A stretch of DNA of 64,000 nt from Desulfospira sp963664655. Lineage in GTDB: Bacteria > Desulfobacterota > Desulfobacteria > Desulfobacterales > Desulfobacteraceae. Position 1 is the first letter of the stretch. The number at the start of each line of letters is the position of its first letter. Position numbers and translations under genes: made by a program. The notes beneath the pieces were generated by a model that worked only from the letters and a program-made list of their open reading frames with translations, was not told where the DNA came from and did no database searches. The DNA is taken from positions 868,001 through 932,000 of the forward strand of contig CAXXHM010000001.1 of the NCBI GenBank assembly GCA_963664655.2, in the 5' to 3' direction. This document shows, piece by piece, positions 31,609-39,802 of the stretch.

Positions 31609-34297
31609 GGTTCACCGCCCCGTCTGTGATTGCAGGGCCCACACCGGTCCGGCCTGCAACGCTCTGAACCGGGGCTTTTGGCGCCGCCTGCCCCTTGAGC
31701 TGTTTTTCGGTTTCTATCCGGCTCAGATAATGCTGGGTAATGCTGTCGGCCAGGTCCTGGAGCCCTTTGTTGATCCGTTCCAGAAATGCCTCTAAGTTGG
31801 GCAGCACCGGTTTTTCCCCCAGGGTCATCAGCTCTCTGGTATCGGCCAGGCGCATCCGGGTGGTCAGGTCCAGAACGATTTTCTCCTCCCGGGTCCTGAA
31901 GGGGCGGGGTTCGGGCCGGGGAAGGGTTTCCATGTGGGAATGCAGCACCGCCAGCTGGAACCCCACGGCCCTGGGGTTGAGTTCATCCAGAAGCAGCAGG
32001 TCCACCAGGGGCTCGAGGTGAAGGGTGGTCCGGTACCGTGTATGATAGGTAATCCGGGAGTCGGCCACCTCAAGCACGGCCTCAAGTTCATGGGAGTCCG
32101 GTACCCTATGCTGCCGGATCAGACCGGACAGCACAACGGTCATGTGAAGGGCCCGTTCAATGCGCCGGCCCATGTCCATGAACCGCCACCCCATCCCCCG
32201 GGTCATGCTTTCCAGGGAAAGGCCGGCAAAGGCAGACATGTTCAGGATAATATCATTGAGCATTTCCAAAATTTCAGGGGTCTGGTTGTCCGGGTTGATC
32301 TGGACCAGTCCCTTTTCAATACGGCCAAGGACCTGCCAGGAATCGTCCGACAACCTGTCCCTGACCCGGTCCGCCACCTGGATAGCGCTGTTCAGGCAGT
32401 TTAAAATACTTCGTTGCACCTGGACCCCGTAAATGGACCGGTATAACTCCTCTTCAATAGCCCTGACGGAAAACTGGGTATCGGGCTCAACCAGGTCTGC
32501 AGACACAATCTCAAGATTGGCCATGGTCCTTAAAAAAAAAGGCATTTCAGGGGCCTTGTCCAGCTGGATTTCACTGTTGACCCGCATCAGCACACTCCGG
32601 ATGACCCTGACCATTCCTTCGGTACGCTCCATATACCGCCCAAGCCAGAGCATATTGTCGGCCACCCGGCTGGGCAGGTCGCTTCCCCGGTGGATTTCAT
32701 AGGGGGTGGTGAACCGGTGGAGCATGCTTTTGAATTCAGCCGGCCGTTCGGACAGGCACCAGGTATCTTTGGCGCCCTGGTCCATTCCCCGGGAGTCTGA
32801 CATCAAAAGAGTTTCAGGGTCATCAGACACCCGTGTCAGCCCGCCGGGCATGACCGCTGTTTCCACCTGGTCTGCTGCATGTGCCACCGGAGCACCGGAA
32901 TTTTCCGTGACGGCCGTGGAAAACATCCGGACCGCCGTATACTGGTTTTTCACGGTCTGTTCAGACCAGACCGGCACGGTAGAGGGGGTGACCGCATACC
33001 GGCCGGCCCAGGTATATGGGGCCTGTCTGACCGCGGCCAGCAGGTCAAGTTTTTCGGACGCCGCCATCACCTTGGTATGCACGGCCCCGGTATGGGCCGG
33101 GCTGAAGGCACTGAAAAGGGTCATGTCCCGGGTGTTGTTTTTAATTTCATCTTCCACCCGGGCCAGGGCGTCCGGACTGCCGAGCCAGAAACCTTCCGTA
33201 TTTTCAAGGATCAGGGGTTCTCCCAAAAGGGTCTGGCAAAGCCCCGGCAGCAGGGCAAACAGCCCCGGGGATTCCAGAATACCCGATCCTAACGCATTGC
33301 TTACGGCCACGTTTCCCGCCCTTACGGCCTGGACCAGGCCGGGAATGCCGGGAAACTCTAAAGAACCGCCCAGCATGGGATCGCACCAGCTGTCCGGGAT
33401 CTGGCGCACAATCACGTCCACCCGCTGAAGCCCGCCCAGGGTTTTCAGATAAACCCAGTCCCCCCGGGTGGTCAGGTCATTGGCCTCCACCAGGGTAACC
33501 CCCAGATACCTGGCCAGGAACACCTGCTCAAAATAATGGGGGCTGGCCGGACCCTGAGACAGCATCACAATGCTGGGCTCCTGCTGCTTCTGGCCGGATA
33601 TTTCCATCAAAGACAGGGTCAGGTATTTGAAAAACGGCGCCAGGCGCTGGACCTTCCCCCATTGAAACATCCGGGGCAGAATCCGGGTTAAGATGATCCG
33701 GTTTTCAAGGGCATACCCGGTGCCGGCGGGCACCTGGGTCCCATGGGCGGTGACCTGCCACTGGCCGTCGGCCAGACGGATCAGGTCTGAAGAAAAAAGG
33801 TGGTGATCCGGAACGGCCCTCCCGGAATCAAGCCGGCACTGGCGCAGGAATCCGGGGTTCCCAAAGATGAGTTCTGCGGGAATCTCCTTGTTTTTAATCA
33901 GGGCCTGGGCCCCGTAGATGTCTTTGAAAATCAGGGCCAGCAGCTTTGTCCGCTGCTGAATGCCCTGTTCTAAGGTCTGCCAGGTGTGGCTTGAAATGGG
34001 CAGCGGAATGGGGTCAAGGGTCCAGGGCCGTTCCGTGGCCGCTTCCAGGTTGAACACGTTGTAGGCGGTTCCGTGTTCGTGGATCATCTGCCGGGCTTTT
34101 TCCCATCGCAGGGACAACTCCCGGGTCCCCAGGCTGTTGAGATAGGCGGTGAGCCGCTCCCAGTGGGGCGGCATGGGCCCGCTGCCCAGGGCCATGGCCG
34201 TGCTCCGGCTTAACACCTCGCGGGAAAAGACCGGGGATGACTGAAGTTCCCCGGCCAAGCCCTGATTATCCCCGGGCGTGTCATTGGGCTGGCTCAT
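31598..34297 (-). CDS. Circularly permuted ATP-grasp/alpha-E fusion protein (cluster I)
   Basis: The 899-residue protein fuses a circularly permuted type-2 ATP-grasp region (about 60-520) to an alpha-E all-helical domain (about 535-860, beginning near LPSRVADNMLWLGRYMERTE). ATP-grasp proteins usually ligate acids to amines through an acyl phosphate. Compared with the stand-alone copy at 53128-54573, this version keeps the MPGGLTRV and KDTW motifs but lacks a clear match to the Lys and ESGGYG loop, where it reads NTRDMTLFSAFSP. The ATP-grasp part may therefore be inactive or altered. It is coupled to the following transglutaminase gene. Confidence 0.9.
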   Translation of the reverse strand: MSQPNDTPGDNQGLAGELQSSPVFSREVLSRSTAMALGSGPMPPHWERLTAYLNSLGTRELSLRWEKARQMIHEHGTAYNVFNLEAATERPWTLDPIPLPISSHTWQTLEQGIQQRTKLLALIFKDIYGAQALIKNKEIPAELIFGNPGFLRQCRLDSGRAVPDHHLFSSDLIRLADGQWQVTAHGTQVPAGTGYALENRIILTRILPRMFQWGKVQRLAPFFKYLTLSLMEISGQKQQEPSIVMLSQGPASPHYFEQVFLARYLGVTLVEANDLTTRGDWVYLKTLGGLQRVDVIVRQIPDSWCDPMLGGSLEFPGIPGLVQAVRAGNVAVSNALGSGILESPGLFALLPGLCQTLLGEPLILENTEGFWLGSPDALARVEDEIKNNTRDMTLFSAFSPAHTGAVHTKVMAASEKLDLLAAVRQAPYTWAGRYAVTPSTVPVWSEQTVKNQYTAVRMFSTAVTENSGAPVAHAADQVETAVMPGGLTRVSDDPETLLMSDSRGMDQGAKDTWCLSERPAEFKSMLHRFTTPYEIHRGSDLPSRVADNMLWLGRYMERTEGMVRVIRSVLMRVNSEIQLDKAPEMPFFLRTMANLEIVSADLVEPDTQFSVRAIEEELYRSIYGVQVQRSILNCLNSAIQVADRVRDRLSDDSWQVLGRIEKGLVQINPDNQTPEILEMLNDIILNMSAFAGLSLESMTRGMGWRFMDMGRRIERALHMTVVLSGLIRQHRVPDSHELEAVLEVADSRITYHTRYRTTLHLEPLVDLLLLDELNPRAVGFQLAVLHSHMETLPRPEPRPFRTREEKIVLDLTTRMRLADTRELMTLGEKPVLPNLEAFLERINKGLQDLADSITQHYLSRIETEKQLKGQAAPKAPVQSVAGRTGVGPAITDGAVNREI

Positions 34298-34720
34298 TGA
34301 ATTGCGCTAAATTTAATGGTTGTAAACACGATTGGAAAGTCTCTCTCACCTCATGGGATGACATCTAATATGTATGGCCGGCCGATCCTGGTTCCACCAT
34401 CCAGGCAACCCGCCGTTAACCCCGTTTATACCCTTTAAAAAGCCTGTAATCAGTGCCGTTTTTTAAGGGTTTTCACTATAAAGGATTCATTTGAAAGGCG
34501 CAAGATCAAAAGGATGGCTCCGGGGTAACCGATTTTTAATCCGGCATGACATTTGGATATGGTTCGTAAATTTTATAAACCAATGTATAAAACTTAATTT
34601 TGCCGGGAGAGGTTTCGCCCACTATATTGTGATTTCAAAAGCCCGGTTTCAAGCGGCAGATTATAGACAAAGTCAACACTTTAACACCGGTATCCCGTAG
34701 CATCCCTTCTATGGTTGAGA
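34298..34720. other. Intergenic region, 420 bases
   Basis: Nothing recognisable is present. An open frame at 34491-34700 with a TTG start shows no family and is not accepted. AT content rises towards the AbiE genes. Confidence 0.4.
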
Positions 34721-35635
34721 TTAATTTAAAATCGATTTGAGCTTTTCAGTTGCAGCTATTCGCTTTTTGGGTCCCATCCTTAATATATTTTTTATCTTCC
34801 ACTTTATCGCCGGCAGGTTTTCAAGACCTGAAATTGAAAGCAAACTGAAATCAGGGATTCCCATTTTAACAGACATTAAGAATTCCCGCTCATTTCTTGA
34901 AAGTTTGGATAATATCAGAGATGGCAACCCGTTACGTATTTTTTCCAGTTCTTCATAACTGGCATCTATTGAGGACATCCCTTTGAATTCAGATTCATAT
35001 GCCTGTCTGAAATCTTGAAAATTTGGCGAAAGCAACTCCGACATGGGGCGATTATGACTGGCAAGGTATACAACAAACGCCTGACGGATTTCGTGATTCA
35101 GGCCTTTTGCTTCAGAAAGAAGCTTAATGTCAAATAAATCCCGTGGATGCTGACGATCCAAAGCCGCACATATCTTCCCGCCATATAAATCCGCAAAAGA
35201 AAGTACCGGGATCTCCATTTCCATCTTGAAAATATTAACGGCGTTTTTACATACCGGTTTTAAAATCGGAGGATAACAACTTCCCCGTAATATCAAATTC
35301 GGCTCTATTTTAACCATGCTGCTTTGGCTTTTAATGATCAGCTTGTATGTATATTCGGTGCCTTTTATCTTTAATTCTTGGATCTGACAACGCGGAACCA
35401 AACGTTTAACTTTATCTGATATTCTAAATAGTGACTTTCCAATATCCTTTAAAGTTTCATCCCGTGGTTTAATTGGAAGAAAGGTTAAATCGATATCAAC
35501 CGATACCCGTGGCATATTCAAATAAAAAAAATTCAAGGCTGTCCCGCCTTTTAAGGCAAACTCTTTTTCCTGCCCAACAATTGGAAGGACGGACAGCATC
35601 AATTTGGCCTGATCGAAATATGTGTTCATTTTCAT
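34721..35635 (-). CDS. AbiEii-type nucleotidyltransferase toxin
   Basis: The 304-residue protein belongs to the AbiEii/AbiGii nucleotidyltransferase family, toxins of type IV toxin-antitoxin systems that also give phage abortive infection. The motif FALKGGTALNFFY near residue 27, followed by SVDIDLTF near residue 45, matches the polymerase-beta nucleotidyltransferase core (GG/S and DxD) of the family. It overlaps the upstream AbiEi-like gene by four bases. Codon use is AT-rich compared with the flanks, suggesting transfer. Confidence 0.9.
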   Translation of the reverse strand: MKMNTYFDQAKLMLSVLPIVGQEKEFALKGGTALNFFYLNMPRVSVDIDLTFLPIKPRDETLKDIGKSLFRISDKVKRLVPRCQIQELKIKGTEYTYKLIIKSQSSMVKIEPNLILRGSCYPPILKPVCKNAVNIFKMEMEIPVLSFADLYGGKICAALDRQHPRDLFDIKLLSEAKGLNHEIRQAFVVYLASHNRPMSELLSPNFQDFRQAYESEFKGMSSIDASYEELEKIRNGLPSLILSKLSRNEREFLMSVKMGIPDFSLLSISGLENLPAIKWKIKNILRMGPKKRIAATEKLKSILN

Positions 35636-36426
35636 GGGATATCCGCCAGGTTGATACCCGCTATCTCATCAGGGACCGTTATTTGATATTTTTTGTTTAA
35701 AATTCCATTAACCGCAACCCGGCGCTTGCCTTTCCCCAGGTCAATCTTACTTATCTTCAATTTCTTAAACCAGGGCATGTCATATGTGTCCGCAAAATAA
35801 AGAAATAATCGTTTTGCTTTAATAGAACTGCAAACTTCAAGGAGGGTTTGCACCACTTCATATCGTAAGGATAGAAGGCTCTCCATAAAATGCCCCGCCT
35901 CTTCAAACGAATGATAATTTGGAATCAGACTACACAGTTCCAGCATGGCCCGCTCGGGAGCAGCCCCTTTTATTTCAAAACTGCCTGTATCAAAATGCAT
36001 TAATCCAAAATCCGGTTGCGATGGGAAAATATTTAATCTTTTAAAACACAGTTCATCCTTCCATGGGTGTTTCATAAACCAGGCCGGTAATTGGATTTTT
36101 TTTGATGCAAAAAGATATACTGTTGCTGTTTGCCCCAATTGGAGATTGTGTCCGAATCCAGATAATTCCAAAGCCGTTTTCCCGCCGGCATGCACACAAA
36201 GATTCAGTTGGCTCTGAACCGCATACAATCCCCCGCGCCAGTCAACAGAATCCCCATATTGTATATAGGCGCCGCTTCCGATTTTAGTTACCCAGGGCGC
36301 TTTCTGGTAATAATCTATCAGCTGCTGATATCCGCCATAATCGCGAAACCATGCCAATGTCCCCACGGTTCCTTTAGGCCAGTTTCGTAGGATTCGGTTT
36401 AATATATTTCTATTTTCACCAGTCAT
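35632..36426 (-). CDS. AbiEi-type antitoxin
   Basis: The 264-residue protein has an N-terminal region with features of the AbiEi winged helix (residues about 1-60, GTVGTLAWFRDYGGYQQLID) and a C-terminal AbiEi domain. In characterised systems AbiEi represses its own promoter and blocks AbiEii toxicity. The four-base overlap with abiEii shows a coupled operon. A 16-bp inverted repeat with one mismatch lies just upstream of this start at 36439-36484, a likely operator. The start ATG (36426) has only a weak ribosome binding site. Confidence 0.85.
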   Translation of the reverse strand: MTGENRNILNRILRNWPKGTVGTLAWFRDYGGYQQLIDYYQKAPWVTKIGSGAYIQYGDSVDWRGGLYAVQSQLNLCVHAGGKTALELSGFGHNLQLGQTATVYLFASKKIQLPAWFMKHPWKDELCFKRLNIFPSQPDFGLMHFDTGSFEIKGAAPERAMLELCSLIPNYHSFEEAGHFMESLLSLRYEVVQTLLEVCSSIKAKRLFLYFADTYDMPWFKKLKISKIDLGKGKRRVAVNGILNKKYQITVPDEIAGINLADIP

Positions 36427-36438
36427 GTTTGTGATTGT

Positions 36439-36484
36439 AAAATAATATTAAACTGAATTCAAGCAGATAGTTTAATATTGTTTT
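36439..36484. promoter_or_regulatory. Inverted repeat upstream of abiEi, likely operator
   Basis: AAAATAATATTAAACT (36439-36454) faces AGTTTAATATTGTTTT (36469-36484), 15 of 16 positions complementary, 14 bases apart, ending 12 bases before the abiEi start codon. AbiEi of Streptococcus agalactiae is known to bind inverted repeats in its promoter; this is the equivalent position here. Confidence 0.65.
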
Positions 36485-36860
36485 GATTTAACAAGTTATA
36501 TTTGTGATTTGCTGTCTGGTTTTTCAACCATATGGAATCGATTAAAACGGTACCAATTCCTGTCTATATGGCCACCCCAATATATTGGGGTCGAGGAGTT
36601 ATCAAAAAAGATAGGTACTTATAGACATAAGTGTCGCTTCTCAGCGTTCCCATAAGAGGCAAGAGTTTAATATATAAAATTTAGTTTAGGGATTGGGATC
36701 AAGCAACACAATATATTAGTTAAGTATATCTTGTCATAGTTAGGTGCCGTGTTATTTCTTAATTGATTGCCAAACTCCTGTTGACATTTCATTTGATTTC
36801 CCATAGCTAACCAATAATAAATGGTTTTTCTACAAGTGATCGCGTTAAAAAGGTATCCAA
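36485..36860. other. AT-rich intergenic region before the disrupted gene
   Basis: There is no gene. A perfect 16-bp palindrome, CCCCAATATATTGGGG, lies at 36575-36590. The region would contain the promoter of the gene whose start codon is at 36861. Confidence 0.45.
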
Positions 36861-36862
36861 AT

Positions 36863-36870
36863 GAAAAATT
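36863..36870. repeat. Target-site duplication, left copy
   Basis: GAAAAATT directly before the insertion sequence is identical to 38302-38309 directly after it. Eight perfect bases suggest a fairly recent insertion. Confidence 0.85.
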
Positions 36871-36995
36871 CTGATTATAACGGATTTAGGGGAACAGTGA
36901 CCTTACCAGCATAAATCATTGGAAGGGCGGAAAAAATATTTTGTAACCCATTGAAATTAAAAGGAATCCAAACTAGACTTTTTGTCAATAATTTC

Positions 36996-37039
36996 ATATA
37001 GTTAGAGACCAAACCCGCCAAGGAGGTCTCTAACTATAT
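36996..37039 (+). promoter_or_regulatory. Hairpin enclosing the transposase ribosome binding site
   Basis: ATATAGTTAGAGACC (36996-37010) pairs perfectly with GGTCTCTAACTATAT (37025-37039). The ribosome binding site AAGGAGG (37020-37026) sits at the loop and stem junction, and the transposase ATG (37038-37040) overlaps the end of the right arm. In RNA this would hide the start codon and limit transposase translation. Confidence 0.7.
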
Positions 37040-38297
37040 GTGGGAAACAGATACAGAATCCGCAACCCGAAACCATAGAACCATATGTGTGCCTTTTTCT
37101 CAAGATACTTATAATGACAACATTCAAAATTCTGACAAATTTCGGAACTGTCTCAATGAAAAAATTGAGCTTTTCCCGGAATTATTTCCAGCTGAAATTT
37201 CCAAGGAAGGATATCTAATGAAAGATATCTACCACTCAAAAAAAATGTTGATCCCTATTCGGCGAATCGAGGTAGCTGGCATTGCTTACACAGTCCGCCC
37301 ATCCTTTGTAACACCATATCTCACCGGCTTGGTAGACGAAGTTGAAAAAGCTCTTTTCATGCGAAAATTTAATGTGCCCTTTTGGGCACTGAGCCACATT
37401 TTCGGAAAGTATCCAATGTATTGGTATCGGATTGAGCAGTCACTTGGTCGCAATAGTATCGTTGGAACAACCATCCGACAATCGGAAGACATCCCTCAAC
37501 ACCTTGCGGCGGATGAAAAGCATACCCGGATTTTGGGTGAAAAAACTTATGTGGCAACAACTGTTGGAAGTGGCTGTATTCTTGGAGTTTCTGTTGCTCA
37601 AAATGCTGGGAACCAAGCCTTGACCGGAGCATATCAATTTTACCGGGATGAGGCCCAATGTCTACAGCCTGAATATTCTCCGGAATCCGTCAATATGGAC
37701 GGATGGAAAGCTACCCGGCAGGCATGGAAAAGCCTTTTCCCATCAGTAGCCATCATTTGTTGTTTTCTACATGTATTCATAAAAATTCGTGATAGGGCAA
37801 AAAAGAAATACAGAGACATCTTTGATGAAACAGCCTCAAAACTATGGGATTGTTATCGGGCTGAAAGCAAAAGATCATTTTCTCAGCAAATCAGGAGGTT
37901 GGTCGAATGGTGCAAAAAGCAAGATGTCCCAAATGTAATATCAGACCCCATAAAGAAATTACGGAAAAATATTGTTTCATACGGAAACGCCTACGATCAT
38001 CCCAAGGCACACAGAACGAGTAATATGATTGACAGATTAATGCAAAGAATGGATCGCCATCTGTTCAGCACTCAGTATTTTCATGGATCAATGGATGCAG
38101 CGCAGCTGAGTATTCGAGGATGGGCACTCATTCATAATTTTGCTCCTTACAATCCGGAAACAGTCAAAAGGCATAACGGCTTCAAAAGTCCAGCTGAAAG
38201 GCTGAATCAATTTAGATATCACGATAACTGGTTGCATAACTTTTACATTTCGGCTTCTTTGGGTGGGTACCGAAGCCCTCCCCAAAATCCGATATAA
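37038..38297 (+). CDS. Transposase of the insertion sequence
   Basis: The 419-residue protein has a DDE-superfamily pattern: a first Asp in LAADEKHTRIL near 159, a second in VNMDGWKATRQAW near 218, a CxxxH segment (CCFLHVFIKIRDRAK) shared with IS256/MULE-type enzymes, and a late SNMIDRLMQRMDRH segment in which the third acid may be Asp. An N-terminal helical region probably binds the terminal repeats. It is the only gene of the element and lies downstream of a hairpin that encloses its ribosome binding site. The family is uncertain, the function as transposase is not, given the terminal repeats and the target duplication. Confidence 0.9.
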   Translation: MWETDTESATRNHRTICVPFSQDTYNDNIQNSDKFRNCLNEKIELFPELFPAEISKEGYLMKDIYHSKKMLIPIRRIEVAGIAYTVRPSFVTPYLTGLVDEVEKALFMRKFNVPFWALSHIFGKYPMYWYRIEQSLGRNSIVGTTIRQSEDIPQHLAADEKHTRILGEKTYVATTVGSGCILGVSVAQNAGNQALTGAYQFYRDEAQCLQPEYSPESVNMDGWKATRQAWKSLFPSVAIICCFLHVFIKIRDRAKKKYRDIFDETASKLWDCYRAESKRSFSQQIRRLVEWCKKQDVPNVISDPIKKLRKNIVSYGNAYDHPKAHRTSNMIDRLMQRMDRHLFSTQYFHGSMDAAQLSIRGWALIHNFAPYNPETVKRHNGFKSPAERLNQFRYHDNWLHNFYISASLGGYRSPPQNPI

Positions 38298-38301
38298 TCA
38301 G

Positions 38302-38309
38302 GAAAAATT
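38302..38309. repeat. Target-site duplication, right copy
   Basis: GAAAAATT directly follows the right terminal inverted repeat and equals the left copy at 36863-36870. Confidence 0.85.
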
Positions 38310-39419
38310 TTAAATATATAGCTTTTGTTTCCGAAGTGATCTTATTGTTTATGGTCAGTCCTGTTAATGCTGCTTGGATAGAATTAAATAACTATTACAT
38401 CAATAACACAATTATGATCGATATGACGTTGGAAGGAACTGACCTGAATGGAGAATATTATTATGATCCCTATTCTGTTAATAATATGAAGGCCGATTCA
38501 GCAATTAAGTCAAGTTATACATATATAGATAATCCAGGTTATATAGGAGTTACAGAATCTCCAGAACAATTAGAAATAGATTATCTTTATGGGCATGTAC
38601 GATCCGTAAGAGACCAAACAATTTATGACCGGTTTGGTACTAATCCGTCTCGTTTAGGCATCGGGATACAATGTGTCGATGAATATGTCGTATTAGACCC
38701 AAAACCACTTTGGAACGGAACGGTTCAAATGAATGGAGGAAGCGGCTCAACAGCCTTTTATGAGTTTATCGTTCATTCTGATTTCGGCAACACTGGTCAA
38801 GTTGATGTTAATCTTGATTTAATTGAATATTCCTTGCCTTCTGATGCAAATATATGGGGATATAATTTTTTAATCAAAGACTCCAATTCTAATGTGATTT
38901 TCTCTGTAAGTGTTGACGACGATGCAGATTCTGTTAATGGCAACATACCTGAAGCCCTTTCTTTAAATCTTGATGAAGTATATTATCTTTATGTTGATTT
39001 TTATATGGAATCTGAGATGAAGTATGAAATTGTCGAAGGACTTAGTCTGGGGGTATGGCAATCAACCGACCTATACGTTAATTTGGAATTATCGGTAGAT
39101 CAAGAAAATTTCTTTGTGCCGGTCCCATCGGCTATTATTCTTTTTTGTGCTGGTCTATTGGGCCTTATAAGATGCATGCGAATTCCGAGGACATCATGAT
39201 AAATCAATCAACGATCTAATTTTTATACCCGAGAAAGAATAGGATCAGAATTTGGTCTGCCATTGCCTTTTAGTCAGAATTTATTTTTAAAAGCCTGCTC
39301 AAAATCGTCAAAACCGCATTGTAAATTGACCAAGCACTTATGGTATGATTGAAGTCTTTTCAAGAAATTATCCGACCACCACATATTGCGCCCGCCTTGA
39401 ACCGCTGAAAATAAATTTT

Positions 39420-39445
39420 ATTGAAGATTAACATATTTCTCAGCC
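39420..39445. repeat. 26-bp direct repeat, first copy
   Basis: ATTGAAGATTAACATATTTC followed by TCAGCC recurs exactly at 39668-39693. The two copies bracket a block that contains two further palindromic elements. Confidence 0.85.
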
Positions 39446-39447
39446 AG

Positions 39448-39570
39448 GTAGGGTGGGCACGTTTTTTGTGCCCACCATTTGCCAAGAATTCGACTTCACC
39501 GGATTCATCGTTTAGGGGCCAGGTGTTATGACTGAAATGGTGGGCAACGCTGCGCTTTTGCCCACCCTAC
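39448..39570. repeat. Palindromic GTAGGGTGGGC element (MITE-like)
   Basis: The 123-bp segment is bounded by GTAGGGTGGGC and its exact complement GCCCACCCTAC. Each end forms its own small hairpin (GGTGGGCAC/GTGCCCACC and GGTGGGCAA/TTGCCCACC), and CCACCATTT is mirrored by AAATGGTGG. Elements with this terminal sequence are common in diverse bacterial genomes and carry no gene. Confidence 0.8.
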
Positions 39571-39590
39571 TTTTCTTTAGAGCATAGAAA

Positions 39591-39659
39591 GGAGACCGGA
39601 AATCTCGGCCCCCTCGGGTTTACGCATTCCGGTCTCCCGTCTCCGGTTTCCGGTCTCCC
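39591..39659. repeat. GGAGACCGGAA/TTCCGGTCTCC palindromic cluster
   Basis: GGAGACCGGAA (39591-39601) faces TTCCGGTCTCC at 39627-39637 and again at 39648-39658. The repeated CCGGTCTCC units could fold in alternative ways. The block ends just before the second 26-bp direct repeat. Confidence 0.7.
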
Positions 39660-39667
39660 TACATTTC

Positions 39668-39693
39668 ATTGAAGATTAACATATTTCTCAGCC
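39668..39693. repeat. 26-bp direct repeat, second copy
   Basis: This is an exact copy of 39420-39445, located about 110 bases before the efflux adaptor start. Confidence 0.85.
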
Positions 39694-39802
39694 CAGTAAT
39701 TTAGATATGGAAATTGGTTCTCAATTGAGTGTATTTAGTTTAATATCCCCATTTGGGCCGGGTTGTTCGCTCACACCGCCTTTCCAAAAGGAGATTGTTT
39801 CA

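Larger units (their letters stand above)
36871..38301 (+). mobile_element. Complete 1431-bp insertion sequence
   Basis: The ends are 23-bp inverted repeats with two mismatches: CTGATTATAACGGATTTAGG... at 36871-36893 and the complement of ...CCGATATAATCAG at 38279-38301. Inside is one transposase gene, whose stop codon falls in the right repeat. An 8-bp duplication (GAAAAATT) flanks it. Families with 8-bp duplications include IS256, ISL3 and IS1595; I cannot assign this one with certainty. Its base composition is AT-rich compared with the chromosome. Confidence 0.9.
36861..39199 (+). pseudogene. PEP-CTERM-like secreted protein gene split by an insertion sequence
   Basis: The original start is at 36861 (ATG, with AAAAAGG seven bases upstream). 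After ten bases it is interrupted by the insertion sequence; reading resumes at 38310. Joining 36861-36870 to 38310-39199 gives an unbroken 299-residue frame starting MKNFKYIAFVSEVILLFMVS, a good signal peptide cleaved near VNA|AW. The C-terminus (VPVPSAIILFCAGLLGL, then IRCMR) is a PEP-CTERM-like sorting tail. The body is rich in Asp, Asn, Tyr and Ser. The 3' part alone could start at GTG 38336, but without a ribosome binding site and with a shortened signal peptide. Confidence 0.85.

Noticed and set aside
34491..34700. 69-codon frame between the ATP-grasp fusion and AbiE genes
   Set aside because: It starts at TTG without a ribosome binding site and shows no similarity or structural pattern.
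38336..39199. Reading the PEP-CTERM-like gene as an intact gene starting at GTG 38336
   Set aside because: The reconstructed frame through the target duplication gives a better start, ribosome binding site and signal peptide, so the present gene is best seen as interrupted.
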